DNA from: Nocardia vinacea NBRC 16497
GTDB taxonomy: Bacteria > Actinomycetota > Actinomycetes > Mycobacteriales > Mycobacteriaceae
DNA: 64,000 nucleotides
Reading direction: 5' to 3'
NCBI RefSeq assembly: GCF_000308835.1
Contig: NZ_BAGN01000182.1
Coordinates: forward strand, 186,001-250,000
Shown: positions 23,466 through 32,773 of the stretch, one piece after another
How positions within the stretch are numbered: position 1 is the stretch's first letter
How the letters are laid out: every line of letters begins with the position of its first letter
Made by a program: the position numbers and the translations under genes
The notes under the pieces: model-generated
Databases searched by the model: none
Told to the model about the DNA's origin: nothing
Seen by the model: only the letters and a program-made list of their open reading frames with translations

Positions 23466-24710
23466 TCATCCCTCCCCGTCGACAACCTCCGCCGCCTCGC
23501 CCACCGGATAGAAACGGTGCACCGTGAGCGCCGCCGCGAGCAGCCGCGAGCCATTGGGTTCGCTCGGATCGATGCCGGTGAGTTCGGCGATGCGCTTGAG
23601 TCGGTAGCTGAAGGTATTGGGGTGCACATGCACTTCGGCGGCGGCCGCCTTCCGATCTGACCCGTACCGCAGATGCGCCTCCAGCGCCTCGAACAGGTGC
23701 GAGCGCAACAGCAGCGGGGCAATGCGGTCGGCCAGTCGGTCCCGAGCCGGGCCCGGCCGGGTCAGCTGATATTCGAGCAGCAGATCATCCAGGTCGTACA
23801 GTCCGCTCGGCCGGTTGAGCAACCGAGCCAGTTCGGCCAGATCGGTCGCCTCCTGCACCGCATGCGGCAGCAGATCCCGTTCGACCGCGCGACGTTCGGC
23901 CAGGAAGACATCGACGCCGAACTGTTCGGTGAGTTCGGCGCACAGCCGCTCATACTCCTTGGATTCGGATCCGCTCGGCAACAGCGCGATTCCGGTCGTG
24001 CCGTCGAACGTGCTCAAGGCCTTGGTTCCGGCGATGCCGTCCAATGCCCGCTGCAGCACCCGGATTCGGCGACGGGTGAGCAGATCGGCGACCACGATCG
24101 GGTGGTCGTCCGGGCGGATATGGATGGCGAGCACCGTATAGCGTTCCGCGAGAACGACATCCGCCCGCGCCGCCAGTTCCTCCGCGGGCTGGCCACGCAA
24201 CAGGGCCGAACACAGCGCCCGGCGCGCCTCGCGTTCGGCGTGGTAGATCGACTGCTCCACATCGGTATACGCCTCAACCACGGCGACATTGATATCCCGC
24301 AGCAGATCGAGCAGCCGTGCGCCGAAGGCGATCAGATCGTTCATATCCTCCGGCGTGGCCACCGCCGCCGCCTCCTGCAGGATCACCTGACCGGAGCCGT
24401 GCACGGCATGCATCAACAGCCCCAACGGAATTCGGTCCTCGGCGTGCCGCTCGGCCACCGGACCGACGAATTCGATCACCTCGGCCCCGGTGAACACCCG
24501 CTGCTCCTGGGTCGCGCGCAGGAAAGCCTGGCCGCATCCGGCGATCGCGGGCAGCACCTCGCCGGTGAAATGCCCGTCCGGCAGGTCCGCGGCCGGTGGC
24601 GTGGAGCCCAGGCCGGCCTCGAGCATGCGTTCGGCGATTTCGGGTAACCGACGGACCAGTCGGGCGATTATCGGCGCGTCTCCGGACAGCTGGGGCAGAA
24701 CAACGGACAT
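23466..24710 (-). CDS. PucR-family transcriptional regulator
   Basis: Regulator of 414 residues. An N-terminal sensory region is followed by a GGDEF-like central domain (LAERYTVLAIHIRPDD to EQFGVDVFLAERR) and a C-terminal PucR helix-turn-helix (LFEALEAHLRYGSDRKAAAAEVHVHPNTFSYRLKRIAELTGID). PucR/CdaR proteins usually activate nearby catabolic genes in response to a small molecule. The divergent neighbour is a secreted-type lipase/esterase, the likeliest target, with two palindromes in the 325-bp gap between them. ATG 24710 is preferred; GTG 24719 and 24737 are in frame upstream. Confidence 0.9.
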   Translation of the reverse strand: MSVVLPQLSGDAPIIARLVRRLPEIAERMLEAGLGSTPPAADLPDGHFTGEVLPAIAGCGQAFLRATQEQRVFTGAEVIEFVGPVAERHAEDRIPLGLLMHAVHGSGQVILQEAAAVATPEDMNDLIAFGARLLDLLRDINVAVVEAYTDVEQSIYHAEREARRALCSALLRGQPAEELAARADVVLAERYTVLAIHIRPDDHPIVVADLLTRRRIRVLQRALDGIAGTKALSTFDGTTGIALLPSGSESKEYERLCAELTEQFGVDVFLAERRAVERDLLPHAVQEATDLAELARLLNRPSGLYDLDDLLLEYQLTRPGPARDRLADRIAPLLLRSHLFEALEAHLRYGSDRKAAAAEVHVHPNTFSYRLKRIAELTGIDPSEPNGSRLLAAALTVHRFYPVGEAAEVVDGEG

Positions 24711-24735
24711 GACTTGCACGTTACCCAACGATGCC

Positions 24736-24749
24736 ATTTATCGATAAAT
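24736..24749. promoter_or_regulatory. AT-rich palindrome upstream of the PucR gene
   Basis: ATTTATCGATAAAT is a perfect 14-bp palindrome 26 bp upstream of the PucR-family ATG, in a patch far more AT-rich than its surroundings. It is a candidate autoregulatory operator. Confidence 0.45.
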
Positions 24750-24918
24750 CTCGTAACCGCTCGGCTTTGTCTCCGAACACAAGATTTTCGCGGATTATTC
24801 TCGTCCGCGTGCAGTGACAGCAGCTCGCGCATGACGCTGCTCACCTGCGCGTTCCCATGTCCTACCGGGTGACGACGGTCACCGTCAACACCGCGATTCG
24901 GAGAAAAACACTCGACTC

Positions 24919-24938
24919 AATTGTGTTTCGGGACAATT
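24919..24938. promoter_or_regulatory. Inverted repeat upstream of the lipase gene
   Basis: AATTGT and ACAATT flank an 8-bp spacer about 100 bp upstream of the lipase ATG, within an AT-rich stretch (24900-25010) that probably holds its promoter. The rest of the 24711-25035 gap contains no gene that I can support. Confidence 0.4.
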
Positions 24939-25035
24939 ATTTTCCCACCCCCGCATTGCTACGTTTAGTATCGGTATTCCGGCGTCATTTCAAATAAAAC
25001 ACCATGCCGGTGCACCCTCGAAAGGATGTACAGGA

Positions 25036-26358
25036 ATGAGCGTGCACGCCGACGCCGGAAGGGAATCGGCGCACCCGATTGCCGAAATCTTTCGTTCCGG
25101 TCGGCCGCTACAGCCGGAGCTGGATCAGTTCTATCGGCCGCCCGCCGGATTCGCACGCTTCGCCCCCGGCACCATCCTGCGGACACGCAAGGTCGAGCTG
25201 GCGCTGTTCGGCCGTGTACCACTGAGGTTTTCGGCCTGGCAGCTGCTGTACCGCACCAGCAACTTCCACGGCACCGCGGAGGCGGCGGTGACCACGGTAC
25301 TGCTGCCGTGGGGCGCCGACCCGCGCGAGCCGCGGCCGCTGGTCTCGTTCCAGTGCGCCATCGACGGCGTCAGCTCGAAATGTCTGCCTTCGTACGCACT
25401 GCGGCACGGCGCGCGGGCACTCGGCTCGATTCCGCAGATCGAACTACCCGTCATCACCTACGCACTGGCCCGTGGCTGGGCGATCTCGGTGCCCGATCAC
25501 GGCGGGCTGGCCGGACATTTCGGCGTGCCACGCGAACCCGGCTACCGATCCCTCGACGCCATCCGGGCGAGCCTGCGCTTCGCACCGCTCGGCCTGAGCG
25601 AGGTGACTCCCGTTGCGCTGTGGGGTTATTCGGGCGGCGGCCTCGCTACGGCGTGGGCCGCGGAACTGGCCGCCGAATACGCACCGGAACTCGATATCGT
25701 CGGCGCGGTCGCCGGCTCACCGGTCGGCGATCCAGGTTCGGCCTTCGCGCGGTTGAACGGCACCTTCTTCGCCGGTTTCGCAACGGTGTGCGTGGCCGGA
25801 CTGCGCCGCGCCTACGCGGATCTGGATCGCATCCTGCGCACCCATGTGAAGACCGAATTCCTCGATCTGCTCACCGATGCCGAATCGCGGACCACACTGC
25901 ATCTGCTGTTCCGCTTGATGGGCAAAAACGTCGACGACTACAGCCACCGCACCTTCGCCGACCTGCTCGCCGAACCCGGCCTGCAACGGATCATGGCCGA
26001 TATCCGTCCCGGTGTGCAGGCGCCCGCCATGCCCCTGCTGGTCATCCAGGGCGTCAATGACGAACTCATCGCCGTCGACGATATCGACCAGCACGTTGCC
26101 CGCTACACGGTCCGCGGCGCGCATGTGCGCTATCTGCGCGACCGCCTCAGCCTGCATATGCCGCTGTTGTTCATCGGCGCGCCGGTCACCATGAACTGGC
26201 TGGCGGATCGATTCGACCATCGTCCGTTGCCCGCGGCGGGCACGAAAACGGTGTGGTCGGTGGCCTTCACGAAGCGAGAGGCACTGGGCCACTTGCGTTT
26301 CGCCGTACTCTTCGTGCGCATGCTCGCAGGCAGACCGATCCGGCAGTTCCATCGGTAG
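25036..26358 (+). CDS. Secretory-lipase-family alpha/beta hydrolase
   Basis: Alpha/beta hydrolase of 440 residues resembling the LIP (secretory lipase) family. The nucleophile elbow is GYSGGG; an Asp occurs in the expected loop (IQGVNDELIAVDD) and a His near RDRLSLHMPL completes a plausible triad. Preceding strands VITYALARGWAISVPDHGG match the oxyanion region. There is no evident signal peptide in the first 30 residues (MSVHADAGRESAHPIAEIF), so it is either cytoplasmic or exported by another route. The ATG at 25036 has AGGA close upstream. It is divergent from the PucR regulator, which may control it. Confidence 0.85.
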   Translation: MSVHADAGRESAHPIAEIFRSGRPLQPELDQFYRPPAGFARFAPGTILRTRKVELALFGRVPLRFSAWQLLYRTSNFHGTAEAAVTTVLLPWGADPREPRPLVSFQCAIDGVSSKCLPSYALRHGARALGSIPQIELPVITYALARGWAISVPDHGGLAGHFGVPREPGYRSLDAIRASLRFAPLGLSEVTPVALWGYSGGGLATAWAAELAAEYAPELDIVGAVAGSPVGDPGSAFARLNGTFFAGFATVCVAGLRRAYADLDRILRTHVKTEFLDLLTDAESRTTLHLLFRLMGKNVDDYSHRTFADLLAEPGLQRIMADIRPGVQAPAMPLLVIQGVNDELIAVDDIDQHVARYTVRGAHVRYLRDRLSLHMPLLFIGAPVTMNWLADRFDHRPLPAAGTKTVWSVAFTKREALGHLRFAVLFVRMLAGRPIRQFHR

Positions 26359-26479
26359 GCAGCGGGCATGACAGTTGTCATGCCGGACCCGTGATGGTTG
26401 GCAGATTTGTCGCCGAGCGCCGATCCGTAACGTCATTTCGCGTAGTGCACAGCCGAATCACCAGCCAGGAGCACCCGCA

Positions 26480-27136
26480 ATGACGACCACCGCACAGCCC
26501 GCGGCTGAGCCGACCGCCGCACCGCCGCGCTTCAGCCCGATCCGCGTACTGGCCCCGATCGCCCGTGATGTCGCGGTGCCCATCGGCGCGTACTTCCTGC
26601 TGACCGGACTCGGCTACAGCGACTTCACCGGCCTGCTCGCAGGCACCCTGTTCTCGGGTGCGGTGCTGATCATCGAGACGATCCGAACGCGGCGCCTCGA
26701 GCCGTTCGCCGCGATCATGCTCGGCGTCTTCGCCTTCGGTCTGATCGGTTCACTCATCAGCGGCGATCCCCGCATGATGATCGTCAAGGATTCCGCGGGC
26801 ACCGCGATCGTCGGTATCGCCTTCCTGATCAGCACCGTGGTCGGCAAACCGCTGACCTACCTGTCCGCGCGCAAGGCACTCGCGGCCACCGGACCGGCCG
26901 AACTCGCCGAATTCGAGGCGTCCTACCAGGCGAACCCGGCCAAGCGCCGCGGCTTCAACACCTTGGCCACGGCCTGGGGCGTCGGCCTCGTCGCCGAAGC
27001 CACGGTCCGCGTCCTGCTGGCCTACCAACTCCCCATCCACACCATGGCCTGGCTCTCGCCGGTCCTGTCGGCCATCTTCTTCGCCCCGCTGATCGCCCTC
27101 AGCGTCCGCTTCGTCAAGCGCGCCCGCCGCGCCTGA
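26480..27136 (+). CDS. VC0807-like membrane protein
   Basis: Integral membrane protein of 218 residues with about six helices, among them FTGLLAGTLFSGAVLIIETI, AAIMLGVFAFGLIGSLISG, VIGIAFLIST-type and the C-terminal WLSPVLSAIFFAPLIALSV. A polar Ala/Pro-rich N terminus precedes the first helix. The layout matches the VC0807 family, of unknown function. ATG 26480 is set by AGGAG 8 bases upstream. It converges on the PadR gene with six bases between stops. Confidence 0.78.
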   Translation: MTTTAQPAAEPTAAPPRFSPIRVLAPIARDVAVPIGAYFLLTGLGYSDFTGLLAGTLFSGAVLIIETIRTRRLEPFAAIMLGVFAFGLIGSLISGDPRMMIVKDSAGTAIVGIAFLISTVVGKPLTYLSARKALAATGPAELAEFEASYQANPAKRRGFNTLATAWGVGLVAEATVRVLLAYQLPIHTMAWLSPVLSAIFFAPLIALSVRFVKRARRA

Positions 27137-27142
27137 TTCCCG

Positions 27143-27697
27143 CTACTTCCGCCGCCGGTCCCGATATTCGGGGTCGGCGGCGAGGTCTTCCCAGAACTCG
27201 ACATAGGCCTGTTCGTGCAGGATGCCGAGCCGCAGGATGCGCGCGCGGGAGACCACGCGCACCTTGTCGCTCGGGTCGATATCGGCGTACAGCGATCGAT
27301 ACAGCTCGAGGAGGCGACGATGCTCCGCGGCCTCGCTGTTCGCCAGGGCGACCACATCGCCCGGCGCGCCCAGATCCGCGAAGAAGAGTTTGAGCTGTGC
27401 CGGATCCCGGGTCTCGGCGGGCGGGCTCTGTGGATCGGCGAGCCAACGCTTCAGTTCGGCCCGGCCCTTATCCGTCAGATGGAAAAGTCGACGCCGCCGC
27501 CCGCCCTGCTCGGCCTCCTCGTCGAGCAACCCCTGCTCGGCCAGGCGCACGGGAATCCGATAGAGCTGCGCATGCGGCACCGGCCAGAAGTAGTCGACAC
27601 TCTCCTCGAGCTTGGCCTTCAACTCATAGGGCGTCAGCGGTCCGTGGCGGGCGATGAGCCCGAGCACGATGTGGTCCTGCGGTCCGAGATCCGCCAT
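27143..27697 (-). CDS. PadR-family transcriptional regulator
   Basis: Regulator of 184 residues. The winged helix-turn-helix is HIVLGLIARHGPLTPYELKAKLEESVDYFWPVPHAQLYRIPVRLAEQGLLDEE with the wing RRRRLFHLTDKGRAELKRWL; a Vir_act_alpha_C-like helical tail mediates dimerisation. GGAGGA lies just upstream of ATG 27697. It is divergent from a SnoaL-like gene across an 87-bp region full of repeats, so it probably represses both. Confidence 0.92.
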   Translation of the reverse strand: MADLGPQDHIVLGLIARHGPLTPYELKAKLEESVDYFWPVPHAQLYRIPVRLAEQGLLDEEAEQGGRRRRLFHLTDKGRAELKRWLADPQSPPAETRDPAQLKLFFADLGAPGDVVALANSEAAEHRRLLELYRSLYADIDPSDKVRVVSRARILRLGILHEQAYVEFWEDLAADPEYRDRRRK

Positions 27698-27720
27698 GGC
27701 TCCTCCATCCCATTGACACC

Positions 27721-27776
27721 GTCTCAATGAGACTATATGTTACTGCCATCGAGACCATATCAATGAGACTATTGAG
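27721..27776. promoter_or_regulatory. PadR-type operator region
   Basis: The intergenic region contains GTCTCA-A-TGAGAC (27721-27733), a perfect 6-bp inverted repeat, and TCAAT-GAGACT-ATTGA (27760-27775), a second one. The motif CAATGAGACTAT is repeated exactly at 27725 and 27761, with a near copy CATCGAGACCAT at 27747. It is the obvious autoregulatory site for the divergent PadR gene and the SnoaL-like gene. Confidence 0.6.
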
Positions 27777-27784
27777 GAGTACTG

Positions 27785-28186
27785 ATGCGTGACTTCGGCA
27801 TCACCCTGTTCGACGAATGGACCGCGATGTGGAACGGCGACCTGGCGCTCGCGGACAAGATCATGGCCCCCGAATTCACCCTCCGCTACGCCCAGCCGGG
27901 CGCCGGCGACTACGACGATATCCACGACCGGCAAACCTTCGCCGCCAAGATCGCCGGATTCCGCGACGAGCGTCCCGGAATCCGATTCGTGCCCCAGGGT
28001 GAGCCCGTCGTCGAAATGGATGACACCCGAACGGGATTCGTGGCACGCCCTTATGGCGCGGCGCGCACCGGACCGGATGGCGAACAGATCGACGTGAGCG
28101 GCACCGACATCCTGCGCATCGCCGCCGGGCTGATCACCGAGGTCTGGTCGGCATCCGGCGGCCCCGGCGGCCGCAGCTACTACTGA
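27785..28186 (+). CDS. SnoaL/NTF2-like small protein
   Basis: Protein of 133 residues with the NTF2-like fold: the helix LFDEWTAMWNGDLALADKIMAPEFTLRYAQ and the strands IRFVPQGEPVVEMDD, TGFVARPYGAAR and the terminal DILRIAAGLITEVW. Family members act as isomerases, polyketide cyclases or simple ligand binders; no catalytic residues are assigned. It faces the PadR gene across the operator region and is probably its target. Its 3' end overlaps the convergent lipase-maturation-factor gene by seven bases. Confidence 0.78.
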   Translation: MRDFGITLFDEWTAMWNGDLALADKIMAPEFTLRYAQPGAGDYDDIHDRQTFAAKIAGFRDERPGIRFVPQGEPVVEMDDTRTGFVARPYGAARTGPDGEQIDVSGTDILRIAAGLITEVWSASGGPGGRSYY

Positions 28187-29607
28187 CTCAGCGCCATCGG
28201 CGGGAGGTACTCACCGACCAGGGTGCGCCGCCACAGCATGTGCTCCTGCTGGAGTTCGGCGCGAGTCGCGAAGCGGTACAGATAGATTCGCGCTCGCACA
28301 TACGTCGGTGGCGAGTCGGGGAAGGGGCAGCTGCGCAATAGTCGCAGTGTCGCAGGGTCATTGCGCAGCAGTCGTTCGACGAAGGCGAGCAACCAGCTGC
28401 GGGCGTAGGACGGGGAGATCGCGGCGAACCACATCAGCCAGTCCAGCCTGAGGTGGTATGGCGCCCATTGCCGTGGCCATCGGCGCGGATCCCCCGGCTT
28501 ACCCTTGAACTCGTACTCCCGCCACAGTGTCTGGTCGGTGAGCTCCTCCTCGTCGGTGCCCTCGAACACCACCTCCTCGCGGGTGCGGCCGATACTGCCG
28601 AACGCGCCATAGGTATTGACCAGGTGCAGGGGGTTGAAGGACGCGTTCATTCGCTGCTGGCGCGAAAGCAGATTGCGGGCGGGCCAGTAGCTCAGCAACA
28701 CCACCACGGCGGTGCACGCGAGCACCAGGCCGGCGAACCACGGCGGCGCCGCGGGCATCGACGGCGGATCCGGTACGGGCAGTATCGCTTTCGCCGAGGA
28801 CATATCGATCACGGTGGTGGCCAATACGATCGTCACCCAGTTCAACCAGGCGAAGTTGCCGGAAAGCACCAGCCATAGCTGCGTGACGATGATGAATGCG
28901 GCGGCCACGCTCGCCACCGGCTGCGGCGCGAAAAGTCCCCAGGGCACAACGAGTTGGGCGAAATGGTTGGCCGCCACCTCCACGCGATGCAGCGGTTTGG
29001 GCAGGCGGTGGAAGAACCAGCTCAGCGGGCCGGGCATCGGCTGGGTCTCGTGGTGGTAGTACAGACAGGTCAGATCCCGCCAGCAGGAATCGCCACGCAT
29101 CTTGATCAGACCGGCGCCGAACTCCACCCGGAACAGCAGCCACCGCGCCAACCACAACACCAGCACCGGCGGCGCGACCCGATCATTGCCGAGGAAGATC
29201 GCCAAGAATCCGGCCTCCAGCAGCAGCGACTCCCACCCGAACGCATACCACGCCTGCCCCACATTGACGATCGACAGGTACAGCGCCCACAGCACCGCCC
29301 ACATCAGCATCGCCGCCCACAGCGGCACCACATTCAACGCACCCGCCACCACCGCGGCCGATAGCGCGGCGCCCGACCACGCGACCACGGCGAAGAACCG
29401 GTCCGAATAGTGGAAATGAAAGATGCTGGGCGCCCGGCGAAATTCGACCCGCCGGACGAATCGGGGCACCGGCAACATTCCCTTCGCACCGATGAGTGCC
29501 CGGAACTGCCGCGCCGCCGCGACGAAGGCGATCAGATAGATGACGGCCAGACCGTGCTGGAAAACCAGTCTGCCCAACCAGTACTCGGATTCGGTGAACG
29601 ATGGCAT
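28180..29607 (-). CDS. Lipase maturation factor (LMF1)-like membrane protein
   Basis: Membrane protein of 475 residues. It has about eight hydrophobic helices, the family-typical cytoplasmic/lumenal segments YWLGRLVFQHGLAVIYLIAF, LWLARWLLFRVEFGAGLIKMRGDSCWRDLTCLYYHHETQPMPGPLSW, and a C-terminal soluble half with NTYGAFGSIGRTREEVVFEGT and PYHLRLDWLMWFAA. Animal LMF1 helps lipases fold; the bacterial role is not established. It follows the GH65 gene by 18 bp on the same strand and probably ends a four-gene transcript, an unusual combination with no clear biochemical link. Confidence 0.88.
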   Translation of the reverse strand: MPSFTESEYWLGRLVFQHGLAVIYLIAFVAAARQFRALIGAKGMLPVPRFVRRVEFRRAPSIFHFHYSDRFFAVVAWSGAALSAAVVAGALNVVPLWAAMLMWAVLWALYLSIVNVGQAWYAFGWESLLLEAGFLAIFLGNDRVAPPVLVLWLARWLLFRVEFGAGLIKMRGDSCWRDLTCLYYHHETQPMPGPLSWFFHRLPKPLHRVEVAANHFAQLVVPWGLFAPQPVASVAAAFIIVTQLWLVLSGNFAWLNWVTIVLATTVIDMSSAKAILPVPDPPSMPAAPPWFAGLVLACTAVVVLLSYWPARNLLSRQQRMNASFNPLHLVNTYGAFGSIGRTREEVVFEGTDEEELTDQTLWREYEFKGKPGDPRRWPRQWAPYHLRLDWLMWFAAISPSYARSWLLAFVERLLRNDPATLRLLRSCPFPDSPPTYVRARIYLYRFATRAELQQEHMLWRRTLVGEYLPPMALSQ

Positions 29608-29625
29608 GCCCGCTCCTTCGTACCG

Positions 29626-31971
29626 CTACCCTCGCCGAAACGGCGCCCGCCCCTCGGGTAGCAATGGCTCGGGTCGATCGGATTGCCGCGGAATCGGCAG
29701 CGTCACCGCGACATTGCCGAGCGTCGCAAAGCGACCGTGATGACGCAGGACGAACGAATCTCCGGACAGCAGTCGATAAGTCGCGGAATCGCCGGTGATC
29801 TCGACGGCTATGCCACTGCCGCGCCAGATAATCCGGAAGGCCAGGCGCTCGATATTCGCGGGAAGTCGTGGTGCGAAACTCAATTCACCACCGTGGTCAC
29901 GCATGCCGCCGAAACCGAAGACGCAGCAGAGCCATGCTCCGGCAAGTGAGGCCATATGCAGGCCGTTGGCGACATTGTGATGCAGATCATGCAGGTCGGT
30001 CAGTGCGGCTTCGGCGAAATAGTCGAAGGCGAGCGAGAGGTGGCCGACCTCGGCGGCCATAACGGACTGGCCGGCGGCCGACAGCGAAGAGTCGCGGACG
30101 GTCAATGTCTCGTAGTAATCGAAGTTGCGTGCCTTCTGCTCGGGGGTGAAAGCGTTGGGACACAAGTACATTGCCAAGCTCAGGTCGGCCTGTTTGACGA
30201 CCTGCTTGCGATACAGATCGAAGTACGGGTAATGCAGCATCAGCGGATACTTCTCCGGCGGAGTCGCGGTGAAGTCCCAGCGGGCATGTTCGGTGAAGCC
30301 CTCGGATTGTTCGTGCACACCGAGTTCCTCGTTATAGGGCAGGTACATACATTTGGCGCGGTCGCGCCAGCCGCGGATCTCGTCCGCGTCGACCTCCAAC
30401 TGCTCGGCGATATCCGGTTGGCGCACACAGGCTTCGGCCGCTTCGTCTAGGTTCCGCTGCGCCATCAGATTCGTATAGATGTTGTTGTCGGCGAGTGCGG
30501 AGTATTCGTCGGGACCCGTCACGCCGTCGATCCTGAAGTTCCCCGCCGTGTCATAATGACCCTGGCTCACCCACGAGCGCGCGGTCTCCACCAAAAGCTC
30601 GACACCGCAGCCTCTTTCGAAGTGCTCATCGCCGGTCGCGGCGAGATATCGGACCACCGCATCGGCGATATCGGCATTGACGTGCACCGCCGCCGTACCG
30701 GTCGGCCAGTAGCCGGAACCCTCGTCGCCGTTGATGGAGCGCCACGGGAACATCGCTCCGGTGTGGCCGAGTTCGCGTGCGCGCCGCCGGGCCCGGTCAA
30801 GGGTGGCGTGCCGCCAACGCAGTGCGTCGCCCGCCGCCACCGGCATCGTGTAGGTCAATACCGGCAGTACGAAAGTCTCTGTGTCCCAGAATGAATGGCC
30901 GTCATAGCCCGGCCCGGTCAGTCCCTTGGACGGTATCGCGCGCGACTCACCGCGTGCACCGGCCTGTAGTACGTGGAACAGCGCGAATCGTACGGCCTGC
31001 TGGAGTTCCGGATCCCCGTCGATCTCGATATCAGCGGTGGACCAGAAGTTGTCCAGGTACTCACGCTGCCGGGCCAGCAACGTATCCCAGCCGGTCTCCA
31101 GGCCGGCCGCCAATGCCGCGTCCACCTGTGCACGCAGCGCCGGTACCGAGCGTCGACTCGACCATCCGTAGCCGAGATACTTCGTCAACCGCAAGCGCCG
31201 GCCCTTCGCGACATCGACCGCGATCGTCAAGCGCGCCAGATCCTCCTCGGCGTGCACACTGCAGCGTGGGGTCGCGTCGACCTCGAGTTCGTGGTCCATG
31301 GCCGCGGCCATGTGCAGCTCGGAGCGCCGGGTGTGGTGCACGAGCACCGCGGCGAAGTCACGTGCCGCACAGAAGTCAGCCACCAGCGGACGGTCCAGCG
31401 CAACGGCGAGCCGAGGATCGTTGTGCGAAGTCGGAACCGGTTCATTGGCAAGCAGATCCGATTGGATGACCAGCTCGAGATCGCCGTCGAGCGGTTCGAC
31501 CTCGTAGCGGATCGCGGCCAGGGCACGTTCGGTGAACGACACCAGCCGCTCCGAGCGGATGCGCACGCACCGACCGGTCGGCGAGGTCCAGACCGTGGTA
31601 CGCCGCAGCGTGCCGGACCGGAAGTCCAGCACCCGTTCGTGTTCGACGGCCTGGCCATAGCGCATATCCATCGGCTCGTCCTCGACGAGCAACCGGATGA
31701 TCTTCCCGTCGGTCACATTGACGACGGTCTGGCCTTCCTCCGGATAGCCATAGCCTGCTTCGGCATAAGGCAATTGGCGTTTCTCGTAGAACCCGTTGAG
31801 GTAGGTCCCCGGCTTGCCGACCGGCTCCCCCTCCTCCAGCGTGCCGCGCAGCCCGAGATGCCCGTTGGCGAGCGCGAAAATCGACTCGGTTCGGTGCAAT
31901 GCCTCGAGATCCAGTCCACACCAACGCAAGTGCCATGGCGCGATCTCGAAGCCACGGCAGTCGGTAGTCAT
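29626..31971 (-). CDS. Glycoside hydrolase family 65 phosphorylase
   Basis: Cytoplasmic protein of 781 residues in the GH65 family, which phosphorolyses alpha-linked disaccharides to beta-glucose 1-phosphate. Visible are the N-terminal super-sandwich, the active-site region GYDGHSFWDTETFVLP, the general-acid Glu in GVTGPDEYSALADNN, and the phosphate-loop HHNVANGLHMASLAG. The start at 31971 overlaps the stop of the beta-phosphoglucomutase gene by ATGA; that enzyme would convert the glucose 1-phosphate product. The same pair occurs in M. tuberculosis (Rv3400-Rv3401, from memory). Substrate (trehalose, kojibiose or maltose) cannot be chosen from sequence. Confidence 0.93.
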   Translation of the reverse strand: MTTDCRGFEIAPWHLRWCGLDLEALHRTESIFALANGHLGLRGTLEEGEPVGKPGTYLNGFYEKRQLPYAEAGYGYPEEGQTVVNVTDGKIIRLLVEDEPMDMRYGQAVEHERVLDFRSGTLRRTTVWTSPTGRCVRIRSERLVSFTERALAAIRYEVEPLDGDLELVIQSDLLANEPVPTSHNDPRLAVALDRPLVADFCAARDFAAVLVHHTRRSELHMAAAMDHELEVDATPRCSVHAEEDLARLTIAVDVAKGRRLRLTKYLGYGWSSRRSVPALRAQVDAALAAGLETGWDTLLARQREYLDNFWSTADIEIDGDPELQQAVRFALFHVLQAGARGESRAIPSKGLTGPGYDGHSFWDTETFVLPVLTYTMPVAAGDALRWRHATLDRARRRARELGHTGAMFPWRSINGDEGSGYWPTGTAAVHVNADIADAVVRYLAATGDEHFERGCGVELLVETARSWVSQGHYDTAGNFRIDGVTGPDEYSALADNNIYTNLMAQRNLDEAAEACVRQPDIAEQLEVDADEIRGWRDRAKCMYLPYNEELGVHEQSEGFTEHARWDFTATPPEKYPLMLHYPYFDLYRKQVVKQADLSLAMYLCPNAFTPEQKARNFDYYETLTVRDSSLSAAGQSVMAAEVGHLSLAFDYFAEAALTDLHDLHHNVANGLHMASLAGAWLCCVFGFGGMRDHGGELSFAPRLPANIERLAFRIIWRGSGIAVEITGDSATYRLLSGDSFVLRHHGRFATLGNVAVTLPIPRQSDRPEPLLPEGRAPFRRG

Positions 31972-32732
31972 TGCGATGGCCCGAGCTCGGCCAGATCGGT
32001 GACGACCACATCCGCACCCGCCCGACGCAATGCCTCGGCCTGCGTGCCATCACGCACTCGATCGACGCCGACCACATATCCGAAGTCCGCGGCCCGACCG
32101 GCCGTCACCCCGGCGATGGCATCCTCGAATGCCGCGGCCTGTTCCGGCTTGGCGTCCAGCGCCTCCGCGGCCGCGAGAAATGCGTCCGGCGCGGGTTTGC
32201 CGCGCAGGCCGCGGCCGGCGATCTCGACTCCGTCGATACACACATCGACGAACCGGGTCAGATCCGCGACCGCCAACACCTCATGGGCATTCGCCGAAGC
32301 GGTAACCACCCCCGTCCGCAACCCGGCCTCGCGTGCCCCGTTCAGATAGGCCAGCGACCCCGGATAGACGTGCACCCCGTCGCGTTCGAGGAACGACAGG
32401 AGCAGCCGATTCTTCCGATTACCGAGCCCGCGCACGGTCGGCTCCCCCTCCGCCGCATCGGGTTCCCCCTCCGGCAGCGTGATCCCGCGCGACTTCAGGA
32501 ACTCCCGGATACCGTCCGCCCGCGAGCGGCCGTCCACATAGCCCAGATAGTCCGCATCGGTGAACGGATGGAACGGGCCGGGGCTGCGACCTGCCAGAAA
32601 CTCGTCGAAGACCGCCTTCCACGCCCGCCGGTGCACCGCCGCGGTATCGGTCAACACACCGTCGAGGTCGAACAGCGCCACCGAGGTCGTTTCGGGCAAT
32701 CCGAGCCCCCGGACATCATGGCTGGGCGTCAT
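31968..32732 (-). CDS. pgmB: Beta-phosphoglucomutase, HAD superfamily
   Basis: HAD-fold mutase of 254 residues. The nucleophile motif is FDLDGVLTDT with both aspartates, motif II is the Thr/Ser of TGVVTASANAHE, the conserved Lys is in GRGLRGKPAPDAFLAAAEALD, and motif IV is AFEDAIAGVTAGRAADF. The cap-domain segment LGYVDGRSRADGIREFLKSRGI matches beta-phosphoglucomutases. It interconverts beta-glucose 1- and 6-phosphate and is coupled by ATGA to the GH65 gene, together making a disaccharide-to-glycolysis route. It starts 41 bp after the RpiR-type regulator gene. Confidence 0.93.
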   Translation of the reverse strand: MTPSHDVRGLGLPETTSVALFDLDGVLTDTAAVHRRAWKAVFDEFLAGRSPGPFHPFTDADYLGYVDGRSRADGIREFLKSRGITLPEGEPDAAEGEPTVRGLGNRKNRLLLSFLERDGVHVYPGSLAYLNGAREAGLRTGVVTASANAHEVLAVADLTRFVDVCIDGVEIAGRGLRGKPAPDAFLAAAEALDAKPEQAAAFEDAIAGVTAGRAADFGYVVGVDRVRDGTQAEALRRAGADVVVTDLAELGPSQ

Positions 32733-32773
32733 ACCGCAGCGGTACCCGAGCAGGGCACCGGCAAACGGCGCGA

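Noticed and set aside
30973..32349. Long plus-strand open frame across pgmB and GH65
   Set aside because: It is a GC-driven shadow of two well-supported minus-strand genes, with no ribosome site or domain.
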